This document shows positions 48,781-62,965 of a DNA stretch of 64,000 nt, piece by piece. Source of the DNA: Liolophura sinensis (Eukaryota; Mollusca; Polyplacophora; Chitonida; Chitonidae); contig NC_088295.1 in NCBI RefSeq assembly GCF_032854445.1, positions 63,719,249 through 63,783,248 on the forward strand. The letters run 5' to 3'. Positions within the stretch are counted from its first letter, which is position 1. The number at the start of each line of letters is the position of its first letter. The notes below the pieces were generated by a model. It had not been told where the DNA came from. It made no database searches and saw nothing but the letters and a program-made list of their open reading frames with translations. Position numbers and translations under genes: made by a program.

Positions 48781-51700
48781 GTTACTTTTCATAACACCAT
48801 CTGTGGTTTTACTCTCATTATCTTCCTGGTTAGTTAACAAACAGAATTACACCTTTTGAGTGAATGAGAAAGTTTCCCACGATGGATCGCCCACAAAACA
48901 ATGTCAGTCCACTCTTTCCCGGCATATTTGATGGTGTCGACAATTGACGTAGGAATTTATCATAATTAATTGTGTACACAAAACATAAAAAAATAGCTTA
49001 CTGGAATTCCTGAATCGTAGTATTTTACTATTTTGTGAATCGACACAACGAAATAACCAGAACATCATGCATACATACGACTTCGACCTTATTACGAACC
49101 CTAAGATGTTTGTAAAACAGCTTTGGAGAAAAGTAACAATGTGGTATGTTTTCTAACCCCCCACCCTCTCATCAACCCCCGTTCTCTAAACTACAAAAAA
49201 AAACAAACAAACAAAAAAAAAAAATAAAAAAAGACAAGCCCCAAATATATATAGCCCGCCTTGTTTCTTCGTGATGAAATTAAATGCTTCTCAAACGCTC
49301 AGTTACCGCCTACTCATAGGTCAGGCAACTTTTTGTATATAAAAAAGTAAATATTTTCGGATGAGTTGGTTTTATTACATTCATGTTGTACTGATATATA
49401 GTTTCTTCTCTCAAGAAAGTCCGGGAAGAGAATGTTTTTGATGTATCCGTTGGTTGAAAAATGATTGTGCAGCGGACTTTGTGCATTCAGCCAAGCAGTT
49501 TGATGTGTTGACATATTTGTCCAGCGTTTTGTTAGAACTCTAGGCGCGCACTATATCAAAGAGATTGGCCATTGTGCTGGGAGAATACCAAACCATCAAG
49601 AAATCTGTTGAGCTCTCCATAAAAGACGGGTTAATATCTTGTTTACTTTTGTAATAGAAAAAAGTTAATAGTGTGTTGCAGATATACATTTAGTTATGGG
49701 TGGTCGGATGGGTCGTGTTAATATCGGAGTATAGATATAAAACAGACATCGTCTCAAGAGACTTCTGGTCCGCTTTCTGACAACATCTCTCAGCGAATCA
49801 AGCGGCCCGCTGTTAGTCAATAAAAGAAATCTCTGTTCGTTTTTTTTCTGACTTGCCAGACAAGTGACTACAGAGATAATTACGCCGCCGATAACTTAAC
49901 TCGGCTGAAATATCGGCCTGCTTTTAAATCGTGCTATAAACATGAAATCAAAACCATTTTGTCTGACACCTCCGAGCATCTTCCATCGTTCACACCTGGA
50001 AGAAAATCGATGTCATGTGATCTTGACAGTAAAAAACCATCAGCAGCAGGTATGTTCTGGCCGGTTGAGGTCATTCAGTGTGAGTGTGTGTCCGGCGGGA
50101 ATTGGTGGGGGGGGGGATAAATAGGGCAACTGCCAATTAACGCGTTGATGATGGAACGCAAGTTACAGGAACTACATGTATTCCCCTAATGTTACCGTAA
50201 TTAGATTGTCTCTTCCATATTGGCCTGGTATAGTATTTATAACAGCTAAACATTAGATTATTTACAGTATCTCGGGTAAAAGTGACCAATTATCTGTAAA
50301 AACTAGAGTATGCCTTGGGATTAATTTCATTTTAAAATAAACCCACGAAATATCGGATTACAATGTACCGCCTGATATGTTAAATACAATTTGTTAGACG
50401 TCACAGTCTAGAATTACTCAAAATACCGTGCTGTCATCACATTTAACAACCGTTAATATGAAAACAATATCCTGGTTTACGCAGGTATAACTAAACAAAA
50501 GACAACCACCACGGAGAGTAAAACTAGAACAGTGACAACAGTGTGATAGTTGGTAAATGGTCACACGTTGATAACCAGAACCTACTGTTCATTTTTTATC
50601 CTAATTATCCTATTACAACCTATTGCCTGTCGTCGCTGACCTCACTTAGCAATAATCTATTCTTCTGATGTAAAGATCATTGGTGAGATGAATGATAAAA
50701 AAAGCACCAGCATACGTTACGACTCCGTTCAATTTGACGTTCAGTTCGTATGTGCTCTTTGACATTTCCCACCTTTACGGCTTGACGACATTGTGTAGGA
50801 ACATCACCTTTAGCAAGACACTATTTTCCATTATCCACAAAAGAAAACTATTTTTTCTTAATTTGCCCTAGACGAAAGACTGCTTTCAAGTTAGCTCTTA
50901 TTCACAGCATAGGCTGCATTATTTCGGAGGTAGTCTAGTCTTTACGACACTTGTACTTCTTCACATTTGTTTAAAACTTACGAGCCTCCAACAGTTCCAC
51001 GGATTTCCCAGGATGCAAGTTCATTCACAATGAAACTTTGAATTAGAGAAAACGGATGTTCTTCATAGTTTATGTTAAGCTAAACCAAATCGGGGTATTA
51101 GATTTTATTGAGCCATCAACGATACTCATTTGAAATATAGAGAGACATAAGACAAACATTTATGAAAAAGGTAACAAAAGTTAATGAGATTTGATCGTGG
51201 TTTTGCGGTGAGTTGAAAGGAAGAAATGTATATAAGAGACAATTTGATTCTCGAAAGACTTGAAAGTTTTCTTCAATGCAGTTTGAAGTATTGTAATAAA
51301 GATTTCAAAAAGTCTCTTTTAATGAAACAAACATACATCCTGTATTTCAGTTTTTCACTTTGGTTTATCACATTTTAGAATGAACCTAGAGAATTCTTGC
51401 GGAGAATCTATTCTACTTTTCTTGTCTCTTGAAGTAGCATCGCAATTTCATGTATAGTAGTTGTTTTCAGACTTTTGTAATTTTCATTTTACTCACGTCT
51501 AGAAAACAATATCATAAGAATACACTAGCAACTTTAAGCAAATAAAGATTAGGTTTACTCTTTAAGAAGTTCATCGGACAGCATATGATGAACACATTTT
51601 ATATACACGTATACCTCGTGAAAAGATTTTAAAATACTGGTAAACTTCCGCACACATCGATTACTAGCCTTTACTTTCTTTTATAACACATGAGTGTATT

Positions 51701-52600
51701 TTTCTGCACGCATGAATTGTTCACATTTTTCACATTTTGTTATAGTTGAATTGTTTTACGTCGTCGGGAGTCAAAGTAAAATATTTAACACATTTATTAA
51801 AAAGTGTCATCAAAGATACACGAACTTGACTGAACAAACAGGCAGTACCTAGCTAATATTCAGTTAAATATTGATTAAACAAAAATTTATTCTGTTAGCC
51901 CTTGATTATGAAATACAGTTCGCCTTTTGTGGGCCTTGCTTCGACTAACAAGTTAAAGTTTTTGAAAGAAACTTAAAGTGGCTGTCATACTTAGCATGAC
52001 ACAAAACACCTCAAACGCACGACTTTTCAAGATTTAACTGCCAGCAACACACCCTGTAAAAGTTAAAAGCCGTTGTTAGATAACCGTGCTAATCTATCTA
52101 CTCCACTAAGATGACAATGGCTGGTAAACTGTAACCCTCATATGTGACAATCGTCAGAAGACAAACGATGGAAAATCCTTTACTTCCGGCCTAGCGCGTG
52201 CTCCACCGTTTGGTTGTCGCGAGCTTGCATTCTGCAGAAGGCAAGAATGTGGATATAGTCATCTATGTTCCAGCTTGTAATCTGATCTGTGACATTTCCC
52301 TGCAATCTTACCCTCGTCCCTCCGGAATTCTGCTCTACTTTACGTCCACCTATGTTTGAGGTTCAGAAACACATAAAGCCCATTCTGAATATCATATCGG
52401 ACACGCCGTAACATCCCTTGATCGCCTGAAGTTACGATATTCTTAAAATGGCCCCGCGAAAAACATTCCCAATTATTTTAACAGTCTTATGACAGTCTGA
52501 CTTATAAAATCTTATAAATACAAATAAGTATATCTGCGAATATACCTAACGCAGAAGATCACAAGCTGTTTAGCCGTTTAGCCGTTAAGTTTTCCCAGCT
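48781..52600. other. AT-rich non-coding
   Basis: A-rich run at 49193-49232. The plus frame at 49942-50050 ends in CAGCAGCAG followed by GTATGT and could be an orphan exon, but nothing confirms it. Bases 50470-50555 are similar to 23860-23940. Confidence 0.4.
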
Positions 52601-53200
52601 CATTCAGTAACGGTGTATAAAGCTTTTTGAAAGCTTTAAGAGCTATAAAAAGAAAAGTTTTCCTTTAGATGCTATTGAAATTTGATGATTTTGTCAACAA
52701 GTTTACAAGGCAAATTTTGGCTGTTTTTGGTTAACTTTGGTCTCGTGACATGGCGGCCATCTTGGATTTTGATCAAAACCTTTAAAAATCTTTTTCTCAA
52801 GAGCCAATAAACGGATTCTTTTGAAATTTGATATACTTGTAGAATGATCCCAGATAGAACAAATTTGAAAAAATCTTAGACATGCATTGAAAACTTTGGA
52901 AGCTCGCCATTGGTCGAATTTATGACGTCATAAAAAGTTTGATAATGTTTTCATGTATTCTGGTGTGTTTGTCAACGTTGATTCCAAATCTGCTTTCGGA
53001 TTTTGCGTGTCTTTGTAACTTTTTGAGATATGGTCAAGCACTTTTTCAGCCACGTAATTCCAATGGCCTGTAACTCGAGAGCTACGAAAGCTACAAATCT
53101 GAGAAATGCGCCAAATTGTTTCTGATGCATGCCAACGGATTTGAGCTACGATCTATAGTTTTCTCGCTCGAAATATTTAAATGACACCACCCTACTTCAG
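52601..53200. repeat. Probable dispersed repeat of unknown class
   Basis: Carries phrases I associate with repetitive DNA of many invertebrates (ATGGCGGCCATCTTGGATTT, TTTGAAATTTGATATACTTG) and a 16-bp palindrome TTTATGACGTCATAAA at 52919-52934. Repeat status is inferred from memory, not measured. Confidence 0.35.
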
Positions 53201-54279
53201 AAATAGAAATGTAAGCTTGAGCATTTAATATAGACTTTGGGGTAATTGTGTATTACTATACATGTGCTGCAGGTTACCTGCCCCATAGGCCAGCCCCCTG
53301 TCACTCAAACCGAGAAATAAACAACTCTCTCAATTTTCAATGTTTACACGTAAAGCCAGCCCTGTTCCCAATGCTTCATGGGTAATTCTCCGACAGCATT
53401 CCCCCATACCCCCATGCTATCAGGAATATAAGTCCAAAGCTATGGCGAAATATACGAAAAATGTCTACCTACACATATACTCTGAGTCATGGCGAGCCTA
53501 AAACATATTATTTTTATTACGCCAAATTCAACCGTTAAAGAAATATCACGGTGTCCAGTTTAGTTTCAGGTCTAGACCTTACATGCTCGTAAGGCAGACA
53601 CGGGCTTTAGGATGCCGAAGAGAAAAGTAACTAAGAAACCATACGCCATGGCTTTGGACTGAAGATATTTTTTTAAAGAAAATAACACACAACACCGCTC
53701 ATTCCTTCTAACTATTTAGACCAAAATTTCATATCGTTATAGTCTCCTAACATTTCCTGTCACCTACGTGCACTCTGTCCTCGCCCGCTCTCTAAAAAGG
53801 GACCTGAGCCCAGGCAAACCAGATGGGACACTAGAGTGGGGTGATTGCACAATATGTGTCGAGCATCCTGAAATGCACACACTTAACCAGGTGCGGTAAT
53901 CGCCAAGGTCTAACTCGATCAACACGCTGTGATGGTTTTCAGTGCTAGACGCGTTGTATATGACATCTGGTAGTGTTGGGTTCAAACCCAGTTGATTATT
54001 TTTAATTTTTGTCATGCTTTTTCTCCATGTTGCCTGTTTTTGTAAATACTGTTACAGTACGTATATGTAGGTTGAATGTGTTGAATGTTTTCCAAAACTT
54101 AATTTTCCTGATCAAGGTAAAATAGTTTAGTGAATTACGTTTATAGCGTTTTCTTATTGACATTCAGTTGGGTCTTGATGCTTGGCCACCGGTATCGCTG
54201 TAAGGAACCTAACAGCTTTTATTTTCTTATTTTTATTTTATTTTTTTTGTATCTCTGCACCTTTTAGTACCTATACTAG
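53201..54279. other. Non-coding, with a possible tRNA-derived remnant
   Basis: GGGTTCAAACCCAG near 53970-53983 is B-box-like, but no matching A box is visible. No gene. Confidence 0.35.
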
Positions 54280-54500
54280 GACTTCCCCTTTAACTTAATT
54301 GGCAGAGTGCTGGATTTTGGATCACCGCTATTATACATTAGAGATATGTGATCAGTTTTTATGAGTCATAATAGTCAGTAACTTGCCAGAGGTGCGTGGT
54401 TAACCACGGTGACTCCGGTTCCCTAACCCATTATACACTAAACGCTGTCCACTAAATGGAACCAAAGTGTAAGGCGATGAACAACAGTCAAATAAATATA
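54280..54500 (+). mobile_element. tRNA-derived SINE, another subfamily
   Basis: CCCTTTAACTTAATTGGCAG (A-box-like) at the start, and GTGTAAGGCGATGAACAACA then GTCAAATAAATATA at the end. The middle is diverged. Confidence 0.5.
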
Positions 54501-56294
54501 CGTTGACTTATACATAGTATTGATGATATAAACCAGTTCGTATGGTGGTTGACATACACATGTCAACAAAGTGATATGTCCCTGGTGACTGATGGGCAAA
54601 ATCTTGCACCATATGACTGATGTACAGCCATTCCATTTTGTTCAACTGTAGTATGGATTTGTCGTATGCAATCCAGTTCAGAGTAGCATCGATTTGGCTG
54701 TATTAATAGCCGGCCATGAAGAGCTTTGAACAGCTGGCTTGATTGAACAGATCCACGGACCGGTTGCGAGCTTAAAAGTCCAAGTTTGAAATTTGATTTG
54801 AATTTGTATTTTATGAGCCTTGATGTTTAATTTTGAATTTGTGGGAGGTGTTTAGAAAAAGAATTTTGCATTCTGCTAAAATTTGCGCCGTATGTATTCA
54901 ATCTCAAAATATGTAAATCTATATATATTTCTAACTTACTTGTCTTTTGTTTTTAAAACTATAATAAATATCAGATGTTCTCTATAAAATGCGTTGCTGT
55001 TTAACCTTCATTTGTAAATAGTGTGTAATCTGAACCACGAGCGGTGTATGATTGTCTGATGTGACGTACCCCATTACAAACTTCACTCCTTCCTATCCTC
55101 CCAACATCAGTATACGTAGGCCACTTAGTCTCGTACTTAAATACTTTAGAGACAAAGACTGTGCGGACATCGTTGTCCCATATTTGACCATACCTGTCCA
55201 CCCACGGGCTAAGGATAACTGCTTTTACCTGTGAGTGAACTTAACAAAGGCAGGCTGTGAGCGAGCGGAACTCGCTACGGGCTTCCCCTGATACTATGAC
55301 AGCTCGAATGGTTAGCATTGTTTCCGGTGACTCGAGCATGCCTTTGCCACTCTTTAACGTTGATTAGTCCGCTTCCGAACACAACTCCGCTCCGGTAATT
55401 TATGCTACTTCACATTCTTTTCACACCACCTGGTGGTAGATAGTATTTACTATTTACTTCTCGGATCACCTGCTATTTACTGTCCTAAGAACAAAGGTTG
55501 ACAACTCAACTCTGGGCGAATTTAGATTCCTTGTACATTCTCCTAGCTTGATTCCTCAACAGTTGACTCATATGACCGTGATAAAACCCGTGGTAGTTTG
55601 TAGCTTTTCCTCTCCCCTCATCCTCCTCCCCCCACCAACCTCGACAGTTTTCCATTGAACTATTTTTCAACTAAAGTTGCTTCTGTCACACTTTCGGTGC
55701 GTACATGTCTAAATATGGTAAGCAAACATCCTAGTTTGGCAGATGAAACAAGTTAATTGGCTTGAAGATGAAGCCACTCAACACAGGCAACTTGCTTGCT
55801 ACACATTCTTATCAACAACGCACTTTATGGGATAAACTGAAATGGAATGAAAAATGACAATCTTATCGACCGATATACAATGTATTTCACTGTCTTGAAA
55901 TGTACTCCAGCTTGCTAAATGACTGGTAAAGGCTTGTTGCCCTGAACTAAGACCTTGTTTAGTATAAATGCTGAAGAAACGAGCACCTAGAAACTTAACC
56001 CCAATAATGAAACAGCAGTGGCTATAGTAGCTTTCAACCAGGAATCGATCACTATATTACAGCATATATGATACCAGTGTCCTGTACATATATATATATA
56101 TCATTTACAAGCAAAAGGCCCCAGACGAGCCATGTAAAGACATAAAAATGGTGTATGCATGTACCGTGAAGGACGTGATGGTGCAGCACACTGTATGTAT
56201 AAACATCGCCATAATGGGAACATCTCGCCGCAAGATGATCTTCACTTCCAATCAGTCAGTACGATGGTGACGTTGCTTTAAATTCCGTGATAAA
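54501..56294. other. AT-rich non-coding
   Basis: A GC-richer block occurs at about 55010-55660 with no recognisable exon. No named element. Confidence 0.4.
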
Positions 56295-56307
56295 GACTTT
56301 TGTTTGA

Positions 56308-56581
56308 TTTATTTATTTATTTATTTATTTCATTGGTGTTTTACGCCGTACTCAAGAATATTTCACTTATACGACGGCGATCAGCATTATGGTGGGTGGA
56401 AACCGGGCAGAGCACAGGGGAAACCCACGACCATCCGCAGGTTGCTGCCAGACCTACCCACTTACGGCCGGAGAGGAAGCCAGCATGAGCTGGACTTGAG
56501 CTCACAGCGACCGCATTGGTGAGAGACTCCTGGGTCATTACGCTGCGCTAGCGTGCTAATCAACTGAGCCACGGAGGCCCC
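56308..56581 (-). mobile_element. tRNA-derived SINE, full length
   Basis: Reads on minus from GGGGCCTCCGTGGCTCAGTT through B box GAGCTCAAGTCC to an (AAAT)n end. Flanked by 13-bp target duplications with one mismatch: GACTTTTGTTTGA (56295-56307) and GACTTCTGTTTGA (56582-56594). Confidence 0.9.
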
Positions 56582-56604
56582 GACTTCTGTTTGAATAAAG
56601 AACT

Positions 56605-56690
56605 TCATTTGTTCATTTATCTGACTGGCGTTTAATGCCGTACTCAGTAATGTGTCATTTACAATTTGGCGTTCAGTGCAGTGAGTACAA
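56605..56690 (-). mobile_element. SINE tail fragment
   Basis: CTGACTGGCGTTTAATGCCG then TACTCAGTAATGTGTCATTT follows the SINE tail, immediately beside the full-length copy. Confidence 0.5.
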
Positions 56691-59600
56691 TCTATACCTT
56701 CAGGTAATGCAAAGCGCTGTTTATGTTATAGAAAGCGCTGATAACGACTGAGCTCTCATTGTGTCTTGGTTTCAGTCACAAAACGATGGTAACAGAATTA
56801 TGTCAGTTCTAACCACCAGTGATAGGAATCTCTTCATTCCATATATCACTAGTGTAAGATTACGATACAGCTGATAGCGGCTTGCAGACGGTCGTTGCAC
56901 AGCTGTTTCGCGCGCTTCCGGCAACAGAATGGCCATCATTCGGCTCACATCTTGATCAGCTAGTGGGTGCGAAAGTGGCTCACACCTCAGATCAGCGCCC
57001 CACCCCCTTCCCTGCCAGGACCGTACTGTGTAAACCAACGCCTCTGGCCGACACTGAGATCTCACGTATACAGTCGAGTTGTGACGGTAAAGTGCTGAAG
57101 CCGGCGGACATATTGATTTTACCTGGTCTAAGTTTATCGATTACTGTTTTTTACTTGTGTATTGATTTAGGCTATTAAAAGCCCTATGGTGTAAGTGTAA
57201 TGTAGGGCCGGGAAGTAGAAAGGAAAGGGCTGGTCGGAGAGCTTGATTTCACCTGAGAACCGCCCTAGATACCAACGTGGACACTATACAGTAAGAAAAA
57301 CAGAAATCACGGAACTCACTGCAAACATTGTTATTTCCAACTGTGGTTCTTCCGACTTTTTCTTTTATTAATATTTCAGAGGTGGCGGGCTAATTAATAG
57401 GGAAACTGTGTGCCCTTCGTAAGAAACGTGATCATAGCTAAGTAGCCGTCATCTGTGAGCGATAAACTATCGGAAACGCCTATAGAGCAGAAACTCTCTA
57501 CCTGTATCATCTTACACTCATGTTAGAAACTGTTCAACAAAAATTCCACCGTGCAAACACAGCGGGTCATAAAACCTCCCGAGGAGACGCAGGTATCCTT
57601 AGCAACGCACCTTTTTCTTCGATTTCTCTTGTTGACTTAACGAAGCTGGAGAAATGTTCGCTAAATGATCTCGTGTGGGACATCACTCCGGTTTGGAGAG
57701 CGGTTAACACTTTACCTGTACCCGCCTGAGTTCGCGCCGTGACACTTACATCCGGGCAATTACGGACACATAATGATCGTCAGGAGCCCATCTCCAAGCC
57801 AACAGCGAAACGCGCTAAAATTATAAAAGTCAGATTCCCATAAGCGTCAATTTCTTTTCAAAATTGCCTTAACAAAGTTGAAATTTGAAAATATAGTGGA
57901 TATCCTCTCGCTGTGTTCCAGTTGGTTAATCGATATAAAGGGTTACCTAAACACGAAAGTCGATGTTCTAAGAGATCAGGGATTCACGTTTATAAACACA
58001 CAGCTCGTTAGTGGCTTGTAAACCTCATGCCGTTTCTTTATTTGTGTATAATATTGGCTTGGTTGCGTAGGTGAACACGTTATGTTATAATCGGTTATAA
58101 TGACAGTTCGATCGTATACGGCATCCGGAAGTACACCTGAAAATTAATGGTGCAATAAAAAAATGTATCATGCCCCATCATGCATGCACAAGTTAATATA
58201 TAAGGAGCTGTTTTCTTCACCATTAGATAACAATTACAATTCACCAATGCTAAACCAAAAGAAAATATCAAATAAATATATAATTTCAAATGCAAAAGTA
58301 TGTATATAATAAATTTTTTGCTGCGAAATTATTATTCTGATAACCGTCGTATTGAGTCTTAAATATTTCATCGAAGTAAAGAGATTTTGTTTCTGAGAAT
58401 CAGATTCTTTAAAATTTGCACATATCTGATCTTTGTGGGCCAAAATTGTAATATACCGATAACCTAGGGAAATATTTGTTGACAAAATTGAGCGACATAT
58501 ACAGTTTATTTATCCGCAAAATGCATGAATTATGCATAAATTTGAAGTCAGTGAGCAGAATACATTCTGAAGCGTTGGAGCAGATTACATGAACGATCGC
58601 CAATAGGAATACCTAAAGAATTGCGCACAGATGTTAACATTAAGACAAAAAAGATGTGTCAGTGAAAATGAGCTGATGTCAAATCCTTTATTAAGAAAGC
58701 AGAATAAAGCAAACATCTTCTTTCCGGACGTTGCGTATCCAAACATTTTTAGGACCTTTTGTTTCCATTACGCTTGTGAATGTTCGTCTTATCAGTTCCC
58801 TGGCTTCTGTCACAGTATAAAAAAAAACAACCAAAGCCCCAGATGTGGGTTACACTGGAAGACATTTTTTCTGTAACGAAACATCCCTTCCTTAGACATC
58901 TATTGACATTAACAGTTTCGCGGAATAACCTATTAAAAAAGGTGCAAGCCAAAAACAAAACGTCTACTGAAAGAAATTCTTAAAGAGAAGGGCAAAGGCG
59001 TCGGGAAGGGTCTTCTTTTGTTTCTTCCCAAGGATACCGGTAGCTTTTTACCACCTGGTCGGAAGGCTTCGCTCCATTCTGTAAGTTTTTAATCTCCATT
59101 TTTCAATCTTCTTATACTTTACGGGAACATTCTTGGCGCATTTGGACGGACAAAAATCATTTACCTTCACTAATTGTAATATTTTAGAGCATTGTCAAGA
59201 ATATTGCCGTTCTTACTACATAATGAAACAACTGGAAAATTTAATCGTTTTTGTGAAAATAGCACTTTAGTCTGATAGTTAGTAATCCGTTTCCTTCTGT
59301 GGTCATTGAATTTAAATGAAAAGTGCTGCGAATAATGAGCATCCGTGCAAAACTGAAATTCAGAACTGTGCACATCGGACAATAAAACACAGAAAGTCTA
59401 AAGTAAATGGTCTATTTTTAAAAATTGATTTTAATTTAAACTTTGTAAAACCTTAAGAGATCATTTACTGGGTATAAGCTATTTATAGAATAACAAACTG
59501 ATTTTAGTATTAAACAAATTTTATAATGTGAATGTAAAGAATTCAGAACGTTCTCTATAGTGCCTTTGACAGCTAAAAGTATAGATAGCGTTGTCGCTGT

Positions 59601-60740
59601 AATAATACAATTGGGATGTAATTGAGACAAAGACGTTAAATATTTTAAGTTTTAAAAAGTTGCCTTTCGCTCGAATTTTCTGACATCACAGAAAAAGTCC
59701 TTATATATTATAAGTAACCATAATCTTGTGATTTTCCACTCAACGTTTTGAAATTGATGGGAGTTGGAGTTGTGAAAAATATACTGCTTGTCTATTAAAG
59801 ATAAATTGATTTTTGTATGTGTCGCAAAATACTCGTGCTTTGAAATATGATTTAAAGACATTTTTCTGAACAAATATATCAATTTCTCTTGAAAATGTTA
59901 TATATTTGTGTTTCTATACTGTGTTAAAATAATTATCGTAAACGAAGCATCCAATTTACAGTGCAAGTCGTCAACCAATAACACAATATCCAGAGTCAAA
60001 TTCCCCAAGTCTAATGTTATCAAAATAATCAATCCAATATTTTATGCCCTAGCGTATACGCTGAATGACTTTGCTTCAAAGCTCGGAAGAAGATTGAAAT
60101 GGAGAAATATCCTTTCCTGAGCAAATTATTCTCACAAAATATATAATGTAACTTATGTAAAAGGGTACATCGCCTGGAGAAATAAAGCCCCTGGAATTCA
60201 AACTTAAAACCAGTTACCTTGTCATGTTCTTCTGACATATTTACATGCATTTATAATGTAATTAAATGAACACTTCGCTGTGAATATGTATTACTAACGT
60301 TTGTGATTATTTCATCAAAAACATTTACCAAGTGCATTCACATTGAAAGGCTTTCAACAGAAGAATGTTTTAGGGATTTTAAATAATTGTATAAGGTGTT
60401 TATTTTCTGCATTATAATATTGTTTGGTATCCTAGGGTAATGATACAAGCTCACAAGGTGATGTTTAGTGGTTTGATAACGAGGTGATGAAGAGTTATTT
60501 TAAAATGGTCTGTCTTAAAATAATTGCTGTACGAATGGCGTGAATGACGAAATGAAGGGTGATGAAGAGTTATTTTAAAATTGTCTTTCTTAAAATAACT
60601 CGTGATTTAAACATGCATTGGCCATGTTTAATGCGTATATCGTGGTACATTCACAATCTCGTTTCCATTGATTTATACTGAAGGGCCGACATTCAGTTGG
60701 ATCTGTAACATTGAACATAAAGCTAAATAAAACAATCGTG
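56691..60740. other. Non-coding, with GC-richer blocks and a small duplication
   Basis: Blocks at 56860-57130 and 57480-57780 are less AT-rich and hold short open frames without similarity. A 76-base direct duplication of GGTGATGAAGAGTTATTTTA starts at 60483 and 60559. Confidence 0.4.
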
Positions 60741-61020
60741 GTCCTCTACATAGACTTGAATTTAATTGACTTCTCGGGTTAAGCAACTAATTGAAGTACG
60801 TAATAAAAACCAGCCGTTTGAGGAGGTGTTATCCCTGTCCTCACGGAAGGATTAAATTTCAAATTCGTCTGTGAAGCATATCCTAATTTTGGTCAGGGGA
60901 ATGAGTAAATCCCGTGCCCTCACCATATTAATGTTAAAGGTCTGAATAAAACCAAGTTATGGCGGATTCCACAGCAATTAATGGCCTTATTTTATTGGCA
61001 TATGGATTGGCATTAAAAAC
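60741..61020. promoter_or_regulatory. Candidate conserved non-coding element
   Basis: Repeat-free block rich in homeodomain-type words (CAACTAATTGAAG, GCAATTAATGGCC, TTTTATTGGC) mixed with GC-containing spacers such as CTGTCCTCACGGAAGGATTA. Typical of developmental enhancers in style; conservation untested. Confidence 0.3.
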
Positions 61021-62604
61021 CGGGGCAGGCATAACAATCTTATAACACAATTTAGTGTGCACAATTTAAAAACAAACACATTTTTGACACGCTAAATAGT
61101 TTAATTATTATACAGGTAAATTTTTTCTATGTATATTAATAAAATATTTTCCAAACCTACAGCTTTTTTTACCGTACAAAGTGTTTAACTGTATAAAGGC
61201 AATGATTAAAGTATAAGGATGGAGCGTCTACCATTTCATAAATTAGCAACACTCGCCTTGTACATTTAAGGTGTCTTTACGCAGACAAATTATTTACAAA
61301 TGATTTCACACACACAGATGTAGCTTGTTTGCAACACATGCAAGTAATTGGTCTTTATCATACATTACATAGTTGCGCTGGCCATGTCATGTGAAAGCGA
61401 ATATAAGTGAATGTAAAGTGAAAAGTTACATATCGGGTCATTTCTGGTCTTTTTTCTTTTGTATTGTGTCCATTATTCTGTTCAAGTTCGGTGTTTACAT
61501 GTACATATTCAACATTATATCACTTAAGCATTGGCATGAACAGTTAGATACCCCCAAACCCCCACCCCCACCATCCTCCATGTAATGTATAAAAAGTCGA
61601 CATATTTAACGATTTACCAGATTTTCAGTCATCACACCGCCTTCGATGCTTTGGTTTGTATGATAAGAGGCAAAGAGATTAACGTTCTTCAAAATATTGT
61701 TTATTTTTCATCCTAATATATTCTGTAATCTGACGCTTTTATATTTATGTTATTGATATAGACACTTAACCGGCAATATCTCGCGAAATTTACCTGTAAG
61801 TTATACAATGTACAGGTAATCGGTCCATATATTTATCTGGTACAGATATGTCAAATGTTCTAAGAAAATTTATAAAAGTACATCTTTTTAACCTTATATG
61901 TGTCCGTCTTAATATCGACCCTAGCATAATAGTTGGTTTTCCTTATTCACACACGAAGTATGATTTTTTTCCCCCTAATTTCTAGAAAAAATAATTTTCT
62001 CGGGGTCTGAGGCATGCATAATTTCAAAACTACTTTGCATTTTGAAGAGACTAACGATGTCAGGCTCCATTTGTGCATTCATGGTACTTAAATAATCATT
62101 GTTCTTATTTTACAATTAATCATTATAATAACAATAATTTTAGGTCACTGTATAATGTATCAGATTTTGTGTGACAAATGACCATCTGATTTTATATAAT
62201 ATGCAAAAAGGTATATATTATTCAATTCTGCCAATTTTACCTGGAAATATTGATTATGTGTCTTCATGATATGAGTGAAAACTGATAACTATTAACTGTT
62301 TTGTACTTTCTGTACGTAACAGGACATATTTTATAGGTAACAGTCATTGGTAGTTATAGGTTTGTCGGAAATGAACCAGCCTAACACATCAACTTAATTT
62401 TTCGGAAACGTGGTATTATCGACTTTTGGTTTGTCGTTTTTCTGACTTAAAGAGTGATACGAGAAAACAAGATTCAAGCAGCAAATTTTTTATGCATACT
62501 AAGACGGTGATTTGTAGAAACACTGCGTACATAAACATTAAATTTGTTAAAGCGTTAAAGTGAATCAAACTAATAAAGTCGCCACGGTGTTAAACTGGGG
62601 CTCG
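61021..62604. other. AT-rich non-coding
   Basis: No gene or named repeat seen. Confidence 0.45.
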
Positions 62605-62965
62605 TAACCGATGAATGGTGATAATGGTGAAAGTGATAAAACAGAGGGAAATCATTATAACGATGCTGATAATCACACAATAGTGATAACTACGATTAAG
62701 AAGAGTACAATGATGATGACGTCGAAGATGACGTATATGACGACTAAGATGAAGACGGTGATGATGATGATGATGGTGATGGTGAAAATAATGGCAACGA
62801 CGAAGATAATGAAGTCGACCATGATTGCGAAGATGAAGACTACGACAAACAGGATGACGACGATTGTGATGATGATGGGGATGATGATGACGACGACGAA
62901 GATGACGACGACGATGATGACAGCGACGACGACCATGATGCCAACGAATCGTCTCGTTATTATAC
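62605..62965 (+). repeat. GAT/GAC trinucleotide array
   Basis: Imperfect (GAY)n microsatellite with interspersed AAG. It opens frames on both strands, giving Met/Thr-rich and Val/Ile-rich peptides, which are artefacts of the array. Confidence 0.85.

Noticed and set aside
49942-50050. Possible orphan exon ending CAGCAGCAG before GTATGT
   Set aside because: A donor-like end alone is not enough; no acceptor-linked partner exon or known protein match.
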